A DNA stretch of 64,000 nt from Ornithinibacillus caprae (lineage in GTDB: Bacteria; Bacillota; Bacilli; Bacillales; Amphibacillaceae): contig NZ_WOCA01000002.1 in assembly GCF_009728145.1 (NCBI RefSeq), forward strand, positions 394,169 to 458,168, given 5' to 3'. The position numbers and the translations under genes are program-made. Within the stretch, counting starts at the first letter, position 1; the number at the start of each line of letters is the position of its first letter. This document shows, in pieces, positions 41,763 through 50,900 of the stretch. The notes under the pieces are model-generated. The model did not search any database, had not been told where the DNA came from, and saw only the letters and a list, made by a program, of their open reading frames with translations.

Positions 41763-43079
41763 ATGAAAAATAAGAAAGCGATTACATTTTTTGTAGCAAT
41801 ACTAGCTTCACTTTTAGTACTTGCTGGATGTGGGTCAGATGGGGATGACAGTTCTTCAAATGGTAACTCTTCTAGTGGCGATTCAAAAACAGTGAAATTT
41901 ATGCATCTTTGGCCTGAAGGAAGCTCGAAAACACATAATGAAATTGTAAGCGAAATCATTGCAGATTTTGAAAGTCAACATGAAGGCGTTGAAATTGAGT
42001 TAGAAGTTTTAAGCAATGAACAGTATAAAGATAAAATTCAAGTTTTATCAACATCAGATGAACTTCCTGATGTAGGGATGACTTGGGCAGCAGGTTATTT
42101 ACAACCTTATGTAGAAGGGAATAAATTTGCTCCACTAGATGATCTTCTAGACGGGGATTTGAAAGATCAGTTCGTATCTGGAACTGCTGAAGCATATGCG
42201 ATCGATGGAAGCACATATGGCCTTCCGTTAGAATTAAACATTGCAACTGTATTCTATAATAAAGCGATTTTTGATGAGTACGGATTAGAAGCACCTGAAA
42301 CGTATGAAGAATTAACAGATGTAATTCAAACACTAAATGATAATGGCGTAAATCCGATTGCACTAGGAAACAAGGACCGTTGGACAGGTTCTTTATGGTA
42401 TATGTACCTAGCTGACCGTATTGGTGGAAGTGATGTATTAACAAATGCTATCAACCGTTCGGGTTCCTTTGAAGATCCGGCATTAGTTGAAGCGGCAAAC
42501 AAAGTTCAAGAGCTAGTAGAAATGGATGCTTTTGTAAATGGGTTTAACGGACTTGCGGATGAGGAAGCTAAAAGTATGTTTATGAACGAACAGGCTGCAA
42601 TGTACCTAATTGCAACCTGGGATCTACCAAACTACACTACAAATGAAGATGTACCACAGGAATTCAGAGATTCAGTTGGTTACTTCAACTTCCCAACTGT
42701 TGACGGTAATGGTGACACAAACAGCTTTGTTGGTGGACCAGGAGTTGGACTTTTTGTAGCTGAAAACTCTGATGTGAAAGATGAAGCAAAAGCTTTTGCA
42801 TCATTCTTTGTTGAGCAATGGGGAGAAAAATCTGTTACACAAGCAGGTGTAATACCAGCTACGAAGCTTGATGCAGAATCATTAGAATTACCACAAATGT
42901 ATGTGGATGTATTAGAAGATTTAAATTCTGCTAGTAATCTAACATTATTCGCAGATGTTCAAATGAGCCCTGATACAGCTCAGGTACACTTAGACATGAT
43001 TCAAGCAATCTTTGGAATGGAAGTAACTCCAGAGGAATTTGCTAAAGAACATGAAGATGCTCTATCAGCTGAAGAATAG
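41763..43079 (+). CDS. Xylose/xylo-oligosaccharide ABC transporter substrate-binding lipoprotein (CUT1)
   Basis: A 438-aa protein with a lipoprotein signal (LLVLAGCGSDGDDSS; Cys near residue 22), a low-complexity S/G linker and a family-1 solute-binding fold (NIATVFYNKAIFDEYGLEAP; ATWDLPNYTTN). It would be anchored outside the membrane and deliver pentose sugars to the two permeases downstream. It is controlled by a XylR operator. A strong stem at 43123-43162 separates it from the permease genes, which fits the usual excess of binding protein. GGGGGC precedes the ATG. Confidence 0.87.
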   Translation: MKNKKAITFFVAILASLLVLAGCGSDGDDSSSNGNSSSGDSKTVKFMHLWPEGSSKTHNEIVSEIIADFESQHEGVEIELEVLSNEQYKDKIQVLSTSDELPDVGMTWAAGYLQPYVEGNKFAPLDDLLDGDLKDQFVSGTAEAYAIDGSTYGLPLELNIATVFYNKAIFDEYGLEAPETYEELTDVIQTLNDNGVNPIALGNKDRWTGSLWYMYLADRIGGSDVLTNAINRSGSFEDPALVEAANKVQELVEMDAFVNGFNGLADEEAKSMFMNEQAAMYLIATWDLPNYTTNEDVPQEFRDSVGYFNFPTVDGNGDTNSFVGGPGVGLFVAENSDVKDEAKAFASFFVEQWGEKSVTQAGVIPATKLDAESLELPQMYVDVLEDLNSASNLTLFADVQMSPDTAQVHLDMIQAIFGMEVTPEEFAKEHEDALSAEE

Positions 43080-43110
43080 ACTAAATTCTAGAAAAATAGA
43101 GTATGGAATA

Positions 43111-43162
43111 ATCCAGTAGCAATAGAAAAGGACATATCCTTCATCTGGATTGTCCTTTTCTA
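43111..43162 (+). other. Intercistronic stem (possible pseudoknot) between binding-protein and permease genes
   Basis: TAGAAAAGGACA (43123-43134) pairs with TGTCCTTTTCTA (43151-43162). ATCCAG (43111-43116) can also pair with CTGGAT (43145-43150) inside the loop. The two pairings cross. No T tract follows the stem. Confidence 0.6.
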
Positions 43163-43188
43163 CTTTAAACGATTGGGGGTTAAACGGT

Positions 43189-44067
43189 ATGAATAAGGTA
43201 ATGTCCAATAAATGGATCATCGCATTATACGTTCTCCCTGCTCTCCTATTAATAGGTATCCTAATTTTTATCCCGTTAATTTTAACCGGGTATTATGGGT
43301 TAATGGATTGGGATGGAGTTGGAGCAATGGAGTTCATTGGTCTTGATAACTATATTGCAGCCCTACAGGATCTGAAGTTTTGGGATAGTGCCTGGCATTC
43401 CTTTTTATTAGCAATTTTTTCTACACTAAGTTTAGGAATTTATCTAGCAATCTCACTTATTCTAGCATCTAAAATTAAAGGTGCTGATCTGTTGAGAAAG
43501 ATTTATTTAATACCGATGCTATTGTCATCTGTTGCAATCGCACAGCTATGGATTAAAGTGTATAATCCATCAAATGGTATGTTGAATTACTTGCTTATGG
43601 CTATTGGAGTTGAGAATCCGCCAGCATGGTTGGCTGATACCTCCATTGTATTATACGCCATTTTTATTCCGATATTATGGCAATATGCTGGATTCTATAT
43701 TTTGATTTATTATGCAGCACTAAAAAATATTCCTGAATCCATTATTGAAGCAGCACGCATTGACGGTGCATCACCTTTCCAAATTGCGTATCGAATCAAA
43801 TTACCCTTAATTATGAGTGTTGTTAAGGTAACCATTGTTTTAGCAGTGGTTGGTTCGTTAAAATACTTTGACTTAATTTATGTTATGACTGGTGGAGGAC
43901 CAAACGGAGCAAGTGAAGTTATGGCATCCTACATGTACAAACTAGCCTTTACTAGTAAAGACTTTGGCTACGGTAGTGCAATTGGGTTCTTGCTATTAAT
44001 TATAACCTTAATCGTAACAGTAATTGTTCGTAAAGCTACTGCAACGAAAGAGGAAATTCAATATTAA
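43189..44067 (+). CDS. Xylose ABC transporter permease 1 (MalF/UgpA type)
   Basis: About 292 aa with six membrane segments and the inner-membrane EAA loop (EAARIDGASPFQIAYRI), which docks the ATPase. The ATG at 43189 has GGGGGT eight bases upstream. The earlier in-frame extension to 43150 covers the intercistronic stem and is rejected. It pairs with the next permease; no ATPase gene is adjacent. Confidence 0.9.
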   Translation: MNKVMSNKWIIALYVLPALLLIGILIFIPLILTGYYGLMDWDGVGAMEFIGLDNYIAALQDLKFWDSAWHSFLLAIFSTLSLGIYLAISLILASKIKGADLLRKIYLIPMLLSSVAIAQLWIKVYNPSNGMLNYLLMAIGVENPPAWLADTSIVLYAIFIPILWQYAGFYILIYYAALKNIPESIIEAARIDGASPFQIAYRIKLPLIMSVVKVTIVLAVVGSLKYFDLIYVMTGGGPNGASEVMASYMYKLAFTSKDFGYGSAIGFLLLIITLIVTVIVRKATATKEEIQY

Positions 44068-44081
44068 GAGGAGGTTTATAG

Positions 44082-44903
44082 ATGGGACGCATCGGCTACT
44101 CTTTACTTTATGTGTTTTTAGCAATTGTTGCAGTCTTCCAGATCTTTCCGATCATTTGGTTATTCCTTTTCTCACTGAAGGATAACCGTGAAATCTTTTC
44201 TGGATCACCATTTGCGATGCCTACTGAATTTAGATGGGAAAACTATCTTAAGGTTTGGGAAAGTGGTATTGGTATCTATTTTTGGAATAGCATTTGGATT
44301 ACAGGTGTAGCAATCATCTTAACCATTCTATTAGCTAGTATGGCTACATTTGCGATCACAAGAATGCAATGGAAGCTTAGCAAACTAGTATTGGGTTTGT
44401 TTATGGTTGGGTTAATGATCCCTATTCATTCAGCCATTATTCCGTTGTTTAGTATGTTTTTAAGTGTGAATTTATATGACAATCCATTATCGATTGTTAT
44501 TACCTATACTGCGTATAACTTACCGATTACCATGATGATTTTATTAGGATTCTATTACACATTACCTCGTGAAATAGAAGAGGCAGCAATTATTGACGGA
44601 TGTTCGATTCATCGAATGTTCTTCCGTATTATATTGCCAATGACAATGCCTGTTATGTCGACAACCGTTATTATTAATATGATTTACAATTGGAATGAAT
44701 TTGTGTTTGTAAACACATTTATTAGCTCTGATAAATACAAAACATTAACAGTAGGTATTCAAAACTTTATTGGACAGTATATGACCGATTGGGGAGCAAT
44801 TGGGGCAACATTGATTATTAGTGTCTTGCCAATTCTTCTTGCTTTCGTATTCTTTAGTAATAAAGTGGTGGAAGGTATTTCCGCAAGTGCAGTTAAAGGG
44901 TAG
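44082..44903 (+). CDS. Xylose ABC transporter permease 2 (MalG/UgpE type)
   Basis: A 273-aa protein with six membrane segments and the EAA loop (EAAIIDGCSIHRMFFRII), then the C-terminal FFSNKVVEGISASAVKG typical of CUT1 MalG-type partners. It starts 14 bases after permease 1 behind AGAGGAGG. Last gene of the transporter operon. Confidence 0.9.
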   Translation: MGRIGYSLLYVFLAIVAVFQIFPIIWLFLFSLKDNREIFSGSPFAMPTEFRWENYLKVWESGIGIYFWNSIWITGVAIILTILLASMATFAITRMQWKLSKLVLGLFMVGLMIPIHSAIIPLFSMFLSVNLYDNPLSIVITYTAYNLPITMMILLGFYYTLPREIEEAAIIDGCSIHRMFFRIILPMTMPVMSTTVIINMIYNWNEFVFVNTFISSDKYKTLTVGIQNFIGQYMTDWGAIGATLIISVLPILLAFVFFSNKVVEGISASAVKG

Positions 44904-44907
44904 GGGT

Positions 44908-44942
44908 AAACCTCACCTCGATTAGATTAATAGGTGAGGTTT
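44908..44942. terminator. Bidirectional terminator-like hairpin
   Basis: AAACCTCACCT pairs with AGGTGAGGTTT, between the convergent permease and YesL-like genes. Confidence 0.75.
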
Positions 44943-44949
44943 GATTAAC

Positions 44950-45573
44950 TTATTCGATTGATTCTTTCTTTTTTTCGATTCGGTGAAAGGCGTGTAGACA
45001 TAACCACATTGTCATAAAGGCGTATGTTATACCGCCGAAAATAAAGAATAATGCCGGAACGATTGACATGATAACGTATACAAAAGTAAGGCACAGAATG
45101 ATCAAAAAGCTGTGAATTGGATTGATTAGCATGATTAGAAAAGCATTTTTAATCAGTTGAAAAACGTTTAAATCATAATGTACAAATGCAGGAAAAATAT
45201 AAAATAAAAACAATAGAAAGATCACGATAAAAGCAAATAATGGAATGGATGTCCATGATAATAGATGATTCAAATTTACTTGTATGTAAAATAAATCAAG
45301 GCCAATTAGAATGAACAACATCGTAATGAAGATGCCTAACTTATTACCTTTGATAAATTCGCTTTTAAAGTAGCTCCAGAATGTCGTAAAAATGGGGAAA
45401 TCATATTTTCCGCGTAACCAATCTCGAACGATGGCAAACATTGCTAGAGTGGAGGGGTAAAAACCTAATAAGATCCCTCCAACTAGGGTGAAGGCTACCC
45501 ATAATAAGTTGACATAGGCAAATCGTGTAATCCACTCTAAAGCAGTATAAATAGCACTACTGATATTGTTCAT
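44950..45573 (-). CDS. YesL/DUF624 membrane protein
   Basis: A 207-aa protein with about five membrane segments. The opening WITRFAYVNLLWVAFTLVGG and GFYPSTLAMFAIVRDWLRGK are typical of the YesL (DUF624) family, which is usually found beside CUT1 sugar transporters of unknown need. AGGAGG lies just before the ATG at 45573. It is convergent with the xylose permeases and divergent from xylA. Confidence 0.85.
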   Translation of the reverse strand: MNNISSAIYTALEWITRFAYVNLLWVAFTLVGGILLGFYPSTLAMFAIVRDWLRGKYDFPIFTTFWSYFKSEFIKGNKLGIFITMLFILIGLDLFYIQVNLNHLLSWTSIPLFAFIVIFLLFLFYIFPAFVHYDLNVFQLIKNAFLIMLINPIHSFLIILCLTFVYVIMSIVPALFFIFGGITYAFMTMWLCLHAFHRIEKKKESIE

Positions 45574-45655
45574 GATGGAACCTCCTCATTACGGTGACAA
45601 TTTATATCAAACTTTATTTTACATGAAGTAGAGAGAATAATACAGTTATATCAAC

Positions 45656-45697
45656 TTAGTTTATTCGATAGACAAACTAATTAACCGTTGGTATAAT
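45656..45697 (+). promoter_or_regulatory. xylA promoter with overlapping XylR operator
   Basis: The operator 45656-45680 is TTAGTTTATTCG-A-TAGACAAACTAA. Its right half contains the -35 TAGACA (45669-45674), followed after 17 bases by TATAAT (45692-45697). This repeats the geometry of the site at 41672-41713. Confidence 0.85.
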
Positions 45698-45704
45698 TAT
45701 CTTA

Positions 45705-45718
45705 TGAAAGCATTTGCA
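45705..45718. promoter_or_regulatory. cre site downstream of the xylA promoter
   Basis: TGAAAGCATTTGCA differs from a strong CcpA site at one central base. It begins seven bases after the -10, a position for glucose repression by road-block or polymerase contact. Confidence 0.7.
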
Positions 45719-45752
45719 TGTAGGAAATTACTAAAAACTAGGAGGCAATAAT

Positions 45753-47078
45753 ATGTCTTATTTCAAAGATATCAACAAAATTAACTACGAAGGTTCTAAA
45801 TCTACTAATCCGTATGCATTCAAATTCTACAATCCTGAAGAAGTGATCGGTGGGAAAACGATGGAAGAGTATCTTCGCTTCGGTGTAGCATACTGGCATA
45901 CATTTACGGAGGATTTATCAGATCCATTTGGTGCAGGTACAGCTATTCGTCCATGGGATAAATTTTCTGGTATGGATTTAGCGAAAGCGCGTGTAGAAGC
46001 TGCTTTTGAATTTTTTGAAAAACTAGGTGTTCCATATTTCTGTTTCCATGATGTAGATATTGCTCCAGAAGGTAGTAGTTTAAGAGAGTCCAATCAAAAT
46101 CTAGATACAATCGTTGCGATGATTAAAGATTACATGAAAGATAGTAAAACTAAATTACTTTGGAATACGGTTAACAACTTTAGTCATCCTCGCTTTGTTC
46201 ATGGTGCTGGTTCTGCTAATAATGCAGATGTGTTTGCCTATGCAGCAGCAAAAGTGAAAAAAGGTTTAGAAGTGGGTAAAGAATTAGGTGCTGAAAACTA
46301 TGTATTCTGGGGTGGACGTGAAGGATATGAAACATTACTGAATACAGATATGAAGCTTGAAATGGATAACCTTGGCCGTTTCTTCCATATGGCTGTTGAC
46401 TATGCAAAAGAAATTGGTTTCGATGCGCAGTTCTTAATAGAACCAAAACCGAAAGAGCCAACTACACATCAATATGATTTTGACGTTGCTAGTGGTTATG
46501 CATTCTTACAGCATTATGATCTTCAAGACCATTTTAAATTTAATATCGAAGCAAACCATGCAACGCTTGCAGGCCATACGTTTGAACATGAACTACGCTA
46601 TGCGCGTGTGAACAATATGTTAGGTTCTGTAGATGCGAACCAGGGACATCCTTTATTAGGATGGGATACAGATGAGTTTCCATCTGATCTATATTCTACA
46701 ACATTAGCAATGTATGAAATTATTAAAAATGGTGGATTAGGCAGAGGCGGATTAAACTTTGATGCTAAGGTTCGTCGTGGATCATTTACACCTGAAGACT
46801 TATTCCATGCACATATTGTAGGAATGGATAGCTTTGCAGTAGGGCTTAAAGTTGCTCAAAACTTAATTGATGATAATATTCTTGAAAATGTTATGAAGGA
46901 TCGTTATAGCAGCTTTACAGAAGGAATTGGTTTAGACATTGTCGAAGGAAAAACGGATTTCCATAAATTAGAAGAGCATGCATTAGGATTAACAGACATT
47001 AAACATCAATCAGGTCGTCTAGAACTGATAAAAGCGAATATTAATCAATACTTGTTAAAAGCTTACGCTGGTGAATAA
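45753..47078 (+). CDS. xylA: Xylose isomerase
   Basis: A 441-aa class II enzyme of normal length. Motifs include [12 protein letters not shown] (catalytic His), [31 protein letters not shown] (metal Glu) and [18 protein letters not shown]. It converts D-xylose to D-xylulose. GGAGG lies just before the ATG. Operon with xylB 34 bases downstream. Confidence 0.97.
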   Translation: MSYFKDINKINYEGSKSTNPYAFKFYNPEEVIGGKTMEEYLRFGVAYWHTFTEDLSDPFGAGTAIRPWDKFSGMDLAKARVEAAFEFFEKLGVPYFCFHDVDIAPEGSSLRESNQNLDTIVAMIKDYMKDSKTKLLWNTVNNFSHPRFVHGAGSANNADVFAYAAAKVKKGLEVGKELGAENYVFWGGREGYETLLNTDMKLEMDNLGRFFHMAVDYAKEIGFDAQFLIEPKPKEPTTHQYDFDVASGYAFLQHYDLQDHFKFNIEANHATLAGHTFEHELRYARVNNMLGSVDANQGHPLLGWDTDEFPSDLYSTTLAMYEIIKNGGLGRGGLNFDAKVRRGSFTPEDLFHAHIVGMDSFAVGLKVAQNLIDDNILENVMKDRYSSFTEGIGLDIVEGKTDFHKLEEHALGLTDIKHQSGRLELIKANINQYLLKAYAGE

Positions 47079-47112
47079 TACGGTATACCACTGGTGGGAA
47101 TGAGGTGCTACG

Positions 47113-48612
47113 ATGAAGTATGTGATAGGCGTTGATTTAGGAACAAGTGCTGTTAAACTTTTACTTGTTAATCAACATGGTGAAGTAACACAGGAAGTGT
47201 CAAAGTCATATCCATTAATTCAAGAAAAAACTGGTTACAGTGAACAAAACCCACAGGATTGGATAGACCAGACGGTATCGGGGTTGTCTGAACTACTTCT
47301 ACAATTTAAGGGAAATCGAGCAGACATTGAGGGAATTAGTTTTTCAGGGCAAATGCATGGACTTGTCTTACTAGATAACCATCATGAAGTATTGCGTAAT
47401 GCAATTCTATGGAATGATACAAGAACATCAGCTGAGTGCCAAAAGATATATGATATTGTTGGTGAAAAACGTTTATTAGAAATCACCCAAAATCCAGCAT
47501 TAGAAGGGTTTACACTACCTAAATTGTTATGGGTTAAAGATCACGAACCAGAAATTTATGAGAAAGCAGCTACATTTGTGCTTCCTAAAGACTATGTACG
47601 GTATAAATTAACTGGAAAATTACACATGGAATATTCTGATGCAGCTGGAACATTACTGTTAGATATTCGTGATCGATCATGGAGTAAGGAAATATGTGAT
47701 ATGCTAGATCTTGATCCCGAGCTTTGCCCACCATTAGTGGAATCAACTAGTGAGGTAGGAAATATCACGGAGGATTTAGCAAAGATAACAGGCTTATCTC
47801 CAGAAACAAGGGTATTTGCTGGTGGAGCAGATAATGCATGTGGGGCAATTGGAGCAGGGATCTTGGAAGAAGGAAAAACACTTTGTAGTATTGGAACATC
47901 AGGTGTTGTTCTATCCTATGAGCCTAGTGAGGATAAAGATTTCAATGGTAAGGTTCATTATTTTAACCATTCGGCTCCAGAGGCTTATTACACAATGGGT
48001 GTAACGCTGGCTGCAGGTTATAGTCTAACGTGGTTTAAAGAGGTCTTTGCTAAGGATGAATCATTTGATGAATTATTGGCAGAAGTAGGTTCGACACCAG
48101 TAGGATCCAATGGTTTATTATTTACTCCATATTTAGTTGGAGAAAGAACACCACATGCTGATGCCTCTATTCGTTCTAGTTTTATTGGAGTAGATAGCTC
48201 ACATGAGCGCAAAGATTTTGTTCGGGCAGTCCTTGAAGGGATTACGTTCTCATTAAATGAATCGATTCATATTTTCCGCCAAAGTGGAAAAACAATTGAC
48301 ACGATTGTTTCGATCGGTGGTGGAGCCAAAAATGAGGCTTGGCTACAAATGCAAGCGGATATTTTTAATGCGAGAATTATACGCTTAGACAGTGAACAAG
48401 GACCAGGTATGGGTGCTGCTATGATTGCTGCTTATGGTTGTGATTGGTTCGATTCATTACAAGCATGTGCACAAGCATTTTTAAATGAAGACAAAGTATA
48501 CGAACCAATTGAAAAAAATGTAGCGCAGTATAAAAAGTTATTTCCAATTTACCAAGACATTTACAAACAAACAAAAGAACTAAACCAAAGATTAGTAGAA
48601 TATAGAAAGTAA
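47113..48612 (+). CDS. xylB: Xylulokinase
   Basis: A 499-aa FGGY kinase with IGVDLGTSAVKLLLV (ATP loop), SGQMHGLVLLD (the substrate Met/His/Gly region with NDTRTSAECQ following), the catalytic Asp in GGADNACGAIGAG, and GGGAKNEAWLQMQADI near residue 400. It phosphorylates D-xylulose to xylulose-5-phosphate. Its stop is five bases from a full palindromic repeat, which is A-rich before and T-rich after and can end the operon. Confidence 0.96.
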   Translation: MKYVIGVDLGTSAVKLLLVNQHGEVTQEVSKSYPLIQEKTGYSEQNPQDWIDQTVSGLSELLLQFKGNRADIEGISFSGQMHGLVLLDNHHEVLRNAILWNDTRTSAECQKIYDIVGEKRLLEITQNPALEGFTLPKLLWVKDHEPEIYEKAATFVLPKDYVRYKLTGKLHMEYSDAAGTLLLDIRDRSWSKEICDMLDLDPELCPPLVESTSEVGNITEDLAKITGLSPETRVFAGGADNACGAIGAGILEEGKTLCSIGTSGVVLSYEPSEDKDFNGKVHYFNHSAPEAYYTMGVTLAAGYSLTWFKEVFAKDESFDELLAEVGSTPVGSNGLLFTPYLVGERTPHADASIRSSFIGVDSSHERKDFVRAVLEGITFSLNESIHIFRQSGKTIDTIVSIGGGAKNEAWLQMQADIFNARIIRLDSEQGPGMGAAMIAAYGCDWFDSLQACAQAFLNEDKVYEPIEKNVAQYKKLFPIYQDIYKQTKELNQRLVEYRK

Positions 48613-48617
48613 AAAAA

Positions 48618-48657
48618 GGTGCCTGTCACTTGTCGAAATTCGACAAGTGACAGGCAC
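48618..48657. repeat. Full palindromic repeat copy (family 1), terminator-like after xylB
   Basis: Arms GGTGCCTGTCACTTGTCGAA/complement, flanked by seven A before and TTT after, so it would act as an intrinsic terminator. It is the last family-1 copy in the window; none was seen in the final 15 kb. Confidence 0.97.
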
Positions 48658-48720
48658 TTTAAAAATAGGTATGCTATTTATAGGGGAAGTTTTTTCAATA
48701 TTTTAGGGACAGGAGAGTGT

Positions 48721-49710
48721 ATGGTTATGAAGTATAATCAACTAGGGAATACAGACTTGAAGATCAGTGAATTAAGCTTTGGAACATGGGCAATTGGCGG
48801 TTCATGGGGAAAGACAAATGATACAGAAGCATTACGCGGCCTGCATCGGGCAATGGATGCTGGAGTTAATTTTTTTGATACAGCTGATGTTTATGGAGAT
48901 GGCCATAGTGAAGAACTGCTAGCAAAGGCAACCAAAGGAAAAGAAGCAAACATACATATTGCAACAAAGTTTTGTCGTGCTGGAGATATTCATGATCCGA
49001 AAACATACTCGATGGATCAGGTACAATCATATTGCGAAAATAGCTTGAAACGATTGCAACGGGATCAACTTGATTTATACCAGATTCACTGTCCGCCATT
49101 TGAGATTTTAAAGGATGGTAGTGTATTTGATGTGTTGGAAAAATTAAAAGAACAAGGGAAAATTCGCTATTATGGTGTTAGTGTAGAAACTGTTGAAGAA
49201 GGTCTATATGTTCTTGAACATACAAATGCCAGCTCCTTACAGGTTATTTTTAATATATTTAGGCAAAAACCATTACAAGAGTTGTTCCCTAAGGCAATGG
49301 AAAAAGGTGTTGGGATTCTTGCAAGGGTACCATTGGCAAGTGGTCTATTGACCGGGAAATTTCAAGTGAATGCAACGTTTGAAGAGGATGACCATCGCAA
49401 CTTTAACCGTGATGGCCAAGCGTTTAATGTGGGAGAAACCTTTGCTGGGCTTGAATTCCATAAGGGAGTAGAGTTAAGTCGACAGTTGGAGTGGATTGCA
49501 GAAGGAAGAGGGAATATGACACGTGCTGCACTGAAATGGATTTTGGAGCAAGAGGCAGTTACGAGTGTAATTCCTGGCTTTAAATCAGTTAAACAGGTTG
49601 AAGATAATTTACAAGCATTACAAGTAAAAGGTTTTACGGCAAACGAATTAGAACGCCTGATAGATTTTTACCAAACAGAAGTACACGAGCATATTCGTGG
49701 TGCTTATTAA
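48721..49710 (+). CDS. Aldo/keto reductase
   Basis: A 329-aa TIM-barrel protein with the catalytic order Asp (FFDTADVYGDGHSEE), Tyr in DVYG, Lys in IATKF and His in LDLYQIHCPP, and the NADP tail SVIPGFKSVKQVEDNL. It resembles YccK/YajO-like reductases. Substrate unknown, but its place between xylB and a sugar dehydrogenase suggests pentose or aldose metabolism. AGGAGAG precedes the ATG at 48721; the upstream frame extension is repeat sequence. Confidence 0.88.
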   Translation: MVMKYNQLGNTDLKISELSFGTWAIGGSWGKTNDTEALRGLHRAMDAGVNFFDTADVYGDGHSEELLAKATKGKEANIHIATKFCRAGDIHDPKTYSMDQVQSYCENSLKRLQRDQLDLYQIHCPPFEILKDGSVFDVLEKLKEQGKIRYYGVSVETVEEGLYVLEHTNASSLQVIFNIFRQKPLQELFPKAMEKGVGILARVPLASGLLTGKFQVNATFEEDDHRNFNRDGQAFNVGETFAGLEFHKGVELSRQLEWIAEGRGNMTRAALKWILEQEAVTSVIPGFKSVKQVEDNLQALQVKGFTANELERLIDFYQTEVHEHIRGAY

Positions 49711-49731
49711 TAGAAAGGGAGAGGAATTCTA

Positions 49732-50733
49732 ATGGAAAAAGTTCGTTGGGGAGTGCTAAGTACAGCTGGAATTGCACAAAAAGCATTGCTTCCTGCCTTT
49801 GACAGAGCGGAGAATGCAGAGGTTGTAGGGATTGCTACTAGAAGTGGAATGGGAAAGGCTGAAGCAGTAGCGAAAAAGTTTGCCATTGAAAAAACGTATG
49901 ATCGTTATGAAAAATTACTAGATGACCCAACCATTGATGCAGTATATATTCCATTGCCAAACCATCTGCATAAAAAATGGGTGATGGAAGCTGCAAGAAG
50001 AGGTAAACATATTTTATGTGAAAAACCAGCCGCATTAACAGCAGAAGAAGTACTGGAGATGAAGACGGTATGTGAAGAAAATAATGTCATCTTTATGGAA
50101 GGATTTATGTACCATTTTCACCCGCAGCATGAACGAGTAAAGGAAATTGTGGACGCTGGGGAAATTGGGGAGGTAAAATACATGCGCGCTGGATTTACGT
50201 TTTACCTTGGACAAAAGGATGGCAATATCCGAATGAGTGATCAAAAAGGTGGAGGCAGTATTTATGACATTGGCTGCTATGCAATCCACTCGATTCGAAA
50301 CATTCTTCGTCAAGAGCCAACTTCCGTTTTTGTAGATGCGATTAAAGATGCAGAATATGGGGTAGATACGGATGCAGTTGGTTATTTAACGTTTGATGGA
50401 GGTGTCCGTGCGACATTTGATTCTAGCTTTGGGTTATATAACCGTACGGAGTATGAAGTGTTTGGAACAGAAGGAAGTATACGAGTTCCACGAGCATATC
50501 GTCCAGATAAAAATGGTGGCGAAGGAATGATCCTTGTAGAGAAAGCGGGAGTTACTAGAACAGAGACGGTAACGGGTGATCAGTATCGAGAGCAAGTGGA
50601 ACATATTTCGAATGCTATTTTAACTGGTGATCACAAGCTAAAACATGACTTAAATAATACGATTCATAATATGCGTGTGATCGATGCATGTTTTAAATCT
50701 ATCGATAGTGGTAAAAAAGTTACAATAGATTAA
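49732..50733 (+). CDS. Gfo/Idh/MocA-family dehydrogenase, D-xylose 1-dehydrogenase-like
   Basis: A 333-aa protein. VLSTAGIAQKALLPAF is the NAD(P) loop in its xylose-dehydrogenase/dihydrodiol-dehydrogenase variant, ILCEKPAALTAEE the EKP catalytic motif, and GGGSIYDIGCYAIHSIR the substrate region with conserved Asp/Tyr. Enzymes with this pattern oxidise aldoses such as xylose with NADP. AAAGGGAGAGG precedes the ATG. It is ended by a strong terminator. Confidence 0.85.
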   Translation: MEKVRWGVLSTAGIAQKALLPAFDRAENAEVVGIATRSGMGKAEAVAKKFAIEKTYDRYEKLLDDPTIDAVYIPLPNHLHKKWVMEAARRGKHILCEKPAALTAEEVLEMKTVCEENNVIFMEGFMYHFHPQHERVKEIVDAGEIGEVKYMRAGFTFYLGQKDGNIRMSDQKGGGSIYDIGCYAIHSIRNILRQEPTSVFVDAIKDAEYGVDTDAVGYLTFDGGVRATFDSSFGLYNRTEYEVFGTEGSIRVPRAYRPDKNGGEGMILVEKAGVTRTETVTGDQYREQVEHISNAILTGDHKLKHDLNNTIHNMRVIDACFKSIDSGKKVTID

Positions 50734-50740
50734 TAGCTAG

Positions 50741-50783
50741 CCCTAGTTTGTACCCGTTATATGCGGACAAACTAGGGTTTTTT
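50741..50783 (+). terminator. Terminator of the xylose-side operon
   Basis: CCCTAGTTTGT pairs with ACAAACTAGGG, then six T. Confidence 0.92.
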
Positions 50784-50832
50784 AGTAATGGTTGTGAGTA
50801 ATTATTGCAAAAGAGAAGCAAGACTGATTTTG

Positions 50833-50870
50833 TGAATCCGTTTCCATACAATCTGTTTCCGTGCTAAAAT
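50833..50870 (+). promoter_or_regulatory. Putative promoter and cre-like site of the sensor operon
   Basis: TGAATCCGTTTCCA (50833-50846) matches the cre consensus with two mismatches. An extended -10 (TGCTAAAAT, 50862-50870) lies 30 bases before the ATG at 50901. No good -35 is present. Confidence 0.45.
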
Positions 50871-50900
50871 AATCAGTACCATAGACAAGTGGGTGAGGGA

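Noticed and set aside
41956..42444. A 162-codon minus-strand ORF inside the xylose-binding-protein gene
   Set aside because: It is wholly antisense to a strong coding sequence, with a low-complexity His/Leu-rich translation.
4012..48657. The repeated 41-bp palindrome as a CRISPR array
   Set aside because: Copies lie kilobases apart in intergenic positions, with no regular spacers and no cas genes; dispersed REP-like hairpins fit better.
48619..48720. Upstream extension of the aldo/keto reductase
   Set aside because: The extra residues are translated from the repeat; the ATG at 48721 has a ribosome site and gives the family N-terminus.
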